In this document: positions 58,942 through 64,000 of the stretch, piece by piece | How the letters are laid out: each line of letters starts with the position of its first letter | Position numbering within the stretch: the first letter of the stretch is position 1 | Source: Epiperipatus broadwayi | Taxonomy: Eukaryota > Onychophora > Udeonychophora > Euonychophora > Peripatidae | Assembly: GCA_028023455.1 (NCBI GenBank) | Contig: JAQFVV010000018.1 | Span: forward strand, 10,684,771-10,748,770 | Length of the DNA: 64,000 bases | Reading direction: 5' to 3' | Position numbers and translations under genes: made by a program | Notes under the pieces: generated by a model | The model's database searches: none | Told to the model about the DNA's origin: nothing | Seen by the model: only the letters and a program-made list of their open reading frames with translations

Positions 58942-59969
58942 ATCCTTCCATAAAATTATTTGACAGTTGTTTTTTTATCTGTATTTATGTATAATGAATG
59001 CCTCATTAAGTATTTTTGTCAGTTGAATGAATGTTTTTGACTTAAATCTTCTTAGTTGCACTATTCTGTATGCAGAATTTACATAAAATACAACAGGCAA
59101 TTTATTTACGAATCTTTTTTGTTTCTAGTAGAATTATTAATAAATGTTTCATTATATATGTTTAATAAAACATTAAATCTAATATATTAAAATTTAATTT
59201 TTAATGTGTAAAAATATAATACATTGAAAATGCTAGCCTATAACAATTTTTAAAAATTCTTTTTTTTAAAATTTGATTAAAAATACTTAAATCTAAAAAA
59301 ATATGAGAGTCGAATTATCTTTTATATACCATTGTAATAAATAAACAAATATTCGTGCGTGATTAATTTCTTACAAGATCAAGTGAAGTTATAGCATTTA
59401 ATTGGCACAACCCATCAGTTCCAACTTGAATGATAAAATGAAGATGATCCAATATCTTACGGTACAGATTATAATAAACATGCAACATTATAAAACTAAT
59501 TACTCATTTTCTATTCTTTGCAGTGAAACTCATTGTATTCATCATTTAATTATCTCATAATTTTTTTTTTCATTATAATAATTTACTTTATTATGCTAAT
59601 AATTAAAAAATATGAGATTAAAAAAAAACTTATTAAAATTAGAAATAACAAACATGACGCAATATTAGTGATTATAATATTTGTAGTTGGTATGAATAAT
59701 ATTCACATTAATCCTTCATTAGAATTGTATTATTATTATGCTTTTAATTACACTAATATTTCGATTAACACAGATCATAATAGTGATTAATAGTCATAGC
59801 AGTTAACAATCATCACATTAAAATCTACTTTTAACATTATAATGACTTTTAGTGATATGCAAACATCATTATTTTATATACAATTAATAATCAAAGCTCA
59901 TTTAGTTGTATATGGTATATTTAAAAAAAATATTTTGCATTAAATAAATGGTATACAAAGGCAACCATC
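58942..59969. other. AT-rich spacer
   Basis: Nothing recognised. Confidence 0.5.
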
Positions 59970-59977
59970 ATCTATAA

Positions 59978-60444
59978 CAGGGATGGCCAACTTTTGTGTT
60001 CATAAGATCTACTTTTTATTTTAAAAATGTGTTGTGATCGACTTGTTGTCATAGGCGTAGTCTAAGTGGAGGGAGGTGTGAAATACATACTATTTTTATA
60101 CATCTACCTAGTAAAAAATAACAATTATTTAACAGGCCAAAAAACTCATGTCGGGGGGGAGGGGATTAAAGCAACAGGAGTAATTATTAACAATATTTAT
60201 TAATTCAAATTAGCTACATTAAATCAAGATTAAAAATATTATTTTCTATAATGATACGGTTTAGTGGACTTCATCTATCTAGAATTGAAAAAAAATTTAG
60301 AACAAAAATAACAAAAAAAACTTGAAAATCTTGACTTAATTTGTTTCACTCCTTACCTGACAGCTCTTGCCAGATTGGTCTCGTGATCGATCAAAAATGG
60401 CTTTGCGATCGACATGTGGATCACGATCGTGTTGGACACCCCTG
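59978..60444. mobile_element. Non-autonomous hAT-like DNA transposon
   Basis: Terminal inverted repeats CAGGGRTGKCCAAC (left CAGGGATGGCCAAC, right complement CAGGGGTGTCCAAC) are typical of hAT elements. An 8-bp flanking repeat, ATCTATAA at 59970-59977 and ATCTGCAA at 60445-60452 (6 of 8 identical), matches the hAT target duplication length. GATCG-containing motifs crowd both ends (GTGATCGAC, GTGATCGATC, GCGATCGACATG, CACGATCG), as expected of subterminal transposase sites. There is no transposase, so it would depend on a related autonomous copy. Confidence 0.85.
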
Positions 60445-60452
60445 ATCTGCAA

Positions 60453-61254
60453 TATTAATAGTAGTAGTATCTTTTTTTGCCAACACTTAAACTCGCATTG
60501 GAATACTAACCATCATTTATTTAAATTTCATCATTAATATTGTTTGAATGACATATATTTTTATTCCTATTACAAATGCAATAGTTCTCTCTATCATATT
60601 TTCTAGAATTTTCTGAGGATTGAATTTACATTAATAAACCTGCTACATTTGTCATGTGCAAAGAGTATTCCTGGTCATTGATAGTGATGAGTTAGAAGTA
60701 CTTATTGTGGGTTGCATCAGATATTTCTTATTTTATAATAATACTTGTAATACCAGAAAACTATGTAGAAATAGCTGTTGGCAACACCAAATTTTGTATG
60801 TTGAGTCTCATAACACTTTATGATCATGTTAATAATATAAATAGATTTGTCAATGTATTTCTTTCTTCAAGAGGCTACATGAGGCTAATGATTAGCAATG
60901 ATGCATTGCAAATCTTTTTGTCAGTTTAACACAGTTCTCCTTATTTACCATTCTCACAGATTAAACTTTTGACTCCTATTTTCTGAAAACAACTATGGGC
61001 AATTTATTCAAATATTAATTTTTATTTTTTAATAAAAATTTTATCTTGTGCCTTTGCAGTTGTGAACTGTTGATGTAGGTATGATACCAATCATAGACTA
61101 AAAGTATTGTTATTATCATAGATTTGAAAAATATAAACATGACTTCAAAAATGAAAACTTATTTTTTAAAATTCATTAATTAAAATTTTAAGTGAAAAAT
61201 GCCACTAGCTTATTAACCATTTTTCTAGATAACCTTAGACTGATAGATATACAA
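60453..61254. other. AT-rich spacer
   Basis: Nothing recognised. The 74-codon opening at 60705-60929 has no domain. Confidence 0.5.
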
Positions 61255-61735
61255 ATAGATAAATGGAAATGCAGATAGTTGATAATCAGACTCTTAGATC
61301 AACAATTAGTTAAAGTAGATAGATAGACAAGATATGTCATAAATATCTGGAAGTATAAACATACATACATACAGATATATGAATGTAGAAACATGTAAGC
61401 AGATAAACAGCAAAAAAATCCTAGATAAGCATGCAATTGGTACACATACAGATAATCATATATGGTTGGTAGATATATGAATAACAGATAAATAGATAGG
61501 CAGGCAGATAGACACACAAGCAGGAAAACAGAAATATATATATAGATGACTAGATAAATAGATGTATATACAGATAAATAGTAGATATATGATAGATAGA
61601 TAGGTTAAGAGTGAATTAGATGTATAAACAAAAGATAGATAGATATATATAGATGATAGATAGATAGGCAAACAGAAGGATAGATAAAAATGCACATGTA
61701 TATATACAAACATGCATTTAGATAGATATAGAATG
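61255..61735. repeat. Degenerate (TAGA)n region
   Basis: Irregular TAGA/CAGA/TACA tetramers over about 480 bp. The Tyr/Leu-rich minus-strand frames across it are artefacts of the repeat. Confidence 0.85.
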
Positions 61736-64000
61736 AAATTAATCATATAAAATAATCTTAACGAATTTCATTAAACTAATTTCATTTACATTTTGAAGTG
61801 TAATTTAAATCAAGCATTACATGAATTTTAATAATGTATCTTTCTCTTTATTGCACAATAGCGATCTCTCTCAGTCTACTTAAAAAAAAATATGTAAGTA
61901 CTAATTTAGCTTTTAAAAAAATGTTATAAGTCAGTTAATAAGAATGAATATCAGTTAGCTTGAATATGATTATAGTAATTTATTGACATTGCCATCTGAC
62001 ATCCATATGACTATATAAATGCAAACATAATTGCTGTGAGCAAAGATAGAAAACTACTACTTCTATCTATTTAAATACGTCACCATTAGCTGTCAGGTTG
62101 CAATATTAATTCAAGCTGTTTTTTATATTTATAATGGTTATAAATATCTCTATAAATAAAATAAACATGCATGGAATGATGCAAGTTCTTTAGATTTCAA
62201 ATAGACTTATAAAATAATATATTTGAAATAAAAATTATATTCTAAAAATGTTAAGTTCCCTAATTAAAAAAATGCAGTTTTAGATTAATCAATAAATTCC
62301 ATAGTAGCACATGGATGATATATAAATGGTTAGTGCTAATGCAATTTCTAACTTAAAGTCTTATGGAGTGAGTTATCAATTATTTCAAAAACAGATTAAA
62401 AAGTTCTTTTGTTTGCATTTATTGTGCAGTTAAAAATTGTTACATATCTATTTGTTAATCAATATTGGGTTGCTTAACTGAACTGTCTATGCTCTGGCTA
62501 CCTAAAACCATTTTAATTTTGTTTCAAATTGTCTGAAAAAATATCAAGCTCCATCTGAGTTTGAATCTCAAGTTGTTGATATATCAAGATGTATGCACTA
62601 ATCACAACATCCTGAGTCATCATATTAAATAATATAGTAAGCTGTTTGAGTTTAAAATGCATGTTACCTATCAATTTTTATCTAAAAGATACATGAACTT
62701 CATCATTTTGAAATACATCTTGCTCTCTAATTCAGGAATATTCTTTCTAGTTTCTTCCCCCTCTAAATATGCTAATATTGTTTATGCCTCCAATTTGTGT
62801 CTTTATTCAACTGCTATTTTTTTTTATTGATAGATCTAGAAATTTTATTTTTTCTTCCATTAATTTATGGTTGAAATGAAGTTTTCTTATTAATTTCCAT
62901 GGAAATATATCTGTGTTTTATATAGCTAAAACATTTTTTGACAGAATCATTATTGGTTGGTTATACATGAAATTTTGCAAATAAACAACAATCATAAATG
63001 CTTATAAGACACATTCCATTATATAATGCAGTTAAGGTAATAACATTCACATAGATACAATCATGAATATAATGATCATGTTGAGAGATAAAAAATATAG
63101 AAAGAAAGTTATTAAAATGAAGAACAATAAACGGACAAAATTAAGCTTTTATCATTTTTTTCAAATTATCAAATTCAGTACCTTCTACCTGAAAATTGAC
63201 AAATGTTTATGCATTCTTATATGGTTTGATTTATCTATCTTTCAATTATTTCTATAATTATTTATTTTAATAATATAATAATTATTTTAGACAACTTGAA
63301 AGATTTCTCTTTAGAGTATCTGCTTCAAAAAATGATTCATATTTATTATTATGAATATAAGTTATTTTTTAATTTATATATTTATAAGAATTTTATTGAT
63401 CAATACTTTAATATTATAACCGATAATGTTATTGATTTTAATATCTATATTTTACTTTATATTATTTATTTATTTTGTTTAAATATTGACATAGAGGTAT
63501 GTTTTTTTTAAATAATTCCTACAAAATTTCAAAATTATATTTTTAAAAAAATTATTAGATATAAATTTTTAATCCTCTATCTTGCAAGCTACTCTGATAA
63601 GGTCAGTAATTGCAGAAGGGATTTGTTGCTTTTTGATGAAGACTATCAAATTCTAAGTTTGCTTTCGATTTAAACTAAAGATTCTGGAACTAATAAGTTA
63701 AGAGAATGTAAAACAGTAGTAAACTTCTTCTAAAGACCTTATCAATTGCCATTACCTAATAGTAGTATTATAGTTGTTGCAGTTTCCCTCAATTTAATAT
63801 ATATGCAATGTTTTTATAATGTTTTATTTATTTAATTTTTGAATAAGTGAATATCGTTATTGAATGCAATGACTCTTCCATGAGTTCCAATAATTGATGG
63901 TCTCTTAGTTCAATGATTTAAAATTAATACTTTCAAAACTAAAAAAATTTTTTTTTCATTTTTATATATCAAAACCCTCTCAAACATTCTATCTTTTATT
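61736..64000. other. AT-rich sequence
   Basis: Nothing recognised to the end of the window. Openings at 63063-63257 and 63296-63511 are low-complexity (Ile/Phe/Tyr/Lys) and lack motifs. Confidence 0.5.

Noticed and set aside
61299-61746. Tyr/Leu/Ser-rich minus-strand frames
   Set aside because: They are translations of the degenerate (TAGA)n repeat.
1-64000. CRISPR array, prokaryotic operon or phage content
   Set aside because: No regularly spaced repeats with unique spacers, no dense ORFs, and clear animal introns and retroelements.

Overview
The window reads as intergenic and intronic DNA from an invertebrate animal. It is strongly AT-rich and full of A/T homopolymer runs and (TA)n tracts. 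It carries animal-type retroelements (RTE LINEs, a Ty3/Gypsy fossil, Penelope-like elements, tRNA-derived SINEs), a hAT-type DNA transposon, and two phase-1 sushi-domain exons with GT/AG splice sites. I could not assign a phylum. Nothing bacterial is present (no operons, no tightly packed ORFs).

Layout. 0.3-6.0 kb: nested repeats. An inverted-repeat pair encloses a foldback element (family A copy 1) and a decayed Ty3/Gypsy element whose integrase region is interrupted by a SINE. 6.28-9.60 kb: a nearly full-length RTE LINE with a 10-bp target-site duplication (TSD), disabled by one early stop and one frameshift. 9.6-11.85 kb: a palindrome built around the end of a Penelope-like element (PLE) endonuclease. 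14.6-15.1 kb: an old RTE-like LINE fragment. 17.3-17.9 kb: a second PLE palindrome. 18.9-19.2 kb: an RTE 3' end with a 34-bp TSD. 21.9 kb: a tRNA-Gly-derived SINE. 22.8-33.5 kb: several foldback elements, including family A copies 2 and 3. 39.4-40.2 kb: a third PLE. 41.0-44.0 kb: an old minus-strand copy of the same RTE. 44.7-45.3 kb: a less AT-rich tract behind a TATA/initiator arrangement. 47.4-48.0 kb: family A copy 4. 48.44-48.88 kb: the sushi exons, the only host protein-coding sequence I can support, with a doubtful third exon at 49.4 kb. 50.0-50.9 kb: a SINE next to a large palindrome. 51.9-52.9 kb: a fourth PLE. 55.7 kb: an almost perfect hairpin. 56.7 kb: family A copy 5. 57.0-58.9 kb: a 5'-truncated minus-strand LINE of another lineage. 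60.0-60.4 kb: a hAT-like non-autonomous transposon. The rest is AT-rich sequence in which I recognise nothing.

Two themes stand out. First, foldback structure dominates: I count about sixteen inverted-repeat elements. Second, all four PLE remnants have the same arrangement (inverted arm, C-terminal GIY-YIG endonuclease piece on the + strand, arm). Their arms share a hammerhead-like motif in which two positions that pair in the known ribozyme core (C3 and G8) are often replaced together by U and A. Coordinates of repeat edges come from reading by eye and are approximate unless a TSD fixes them.
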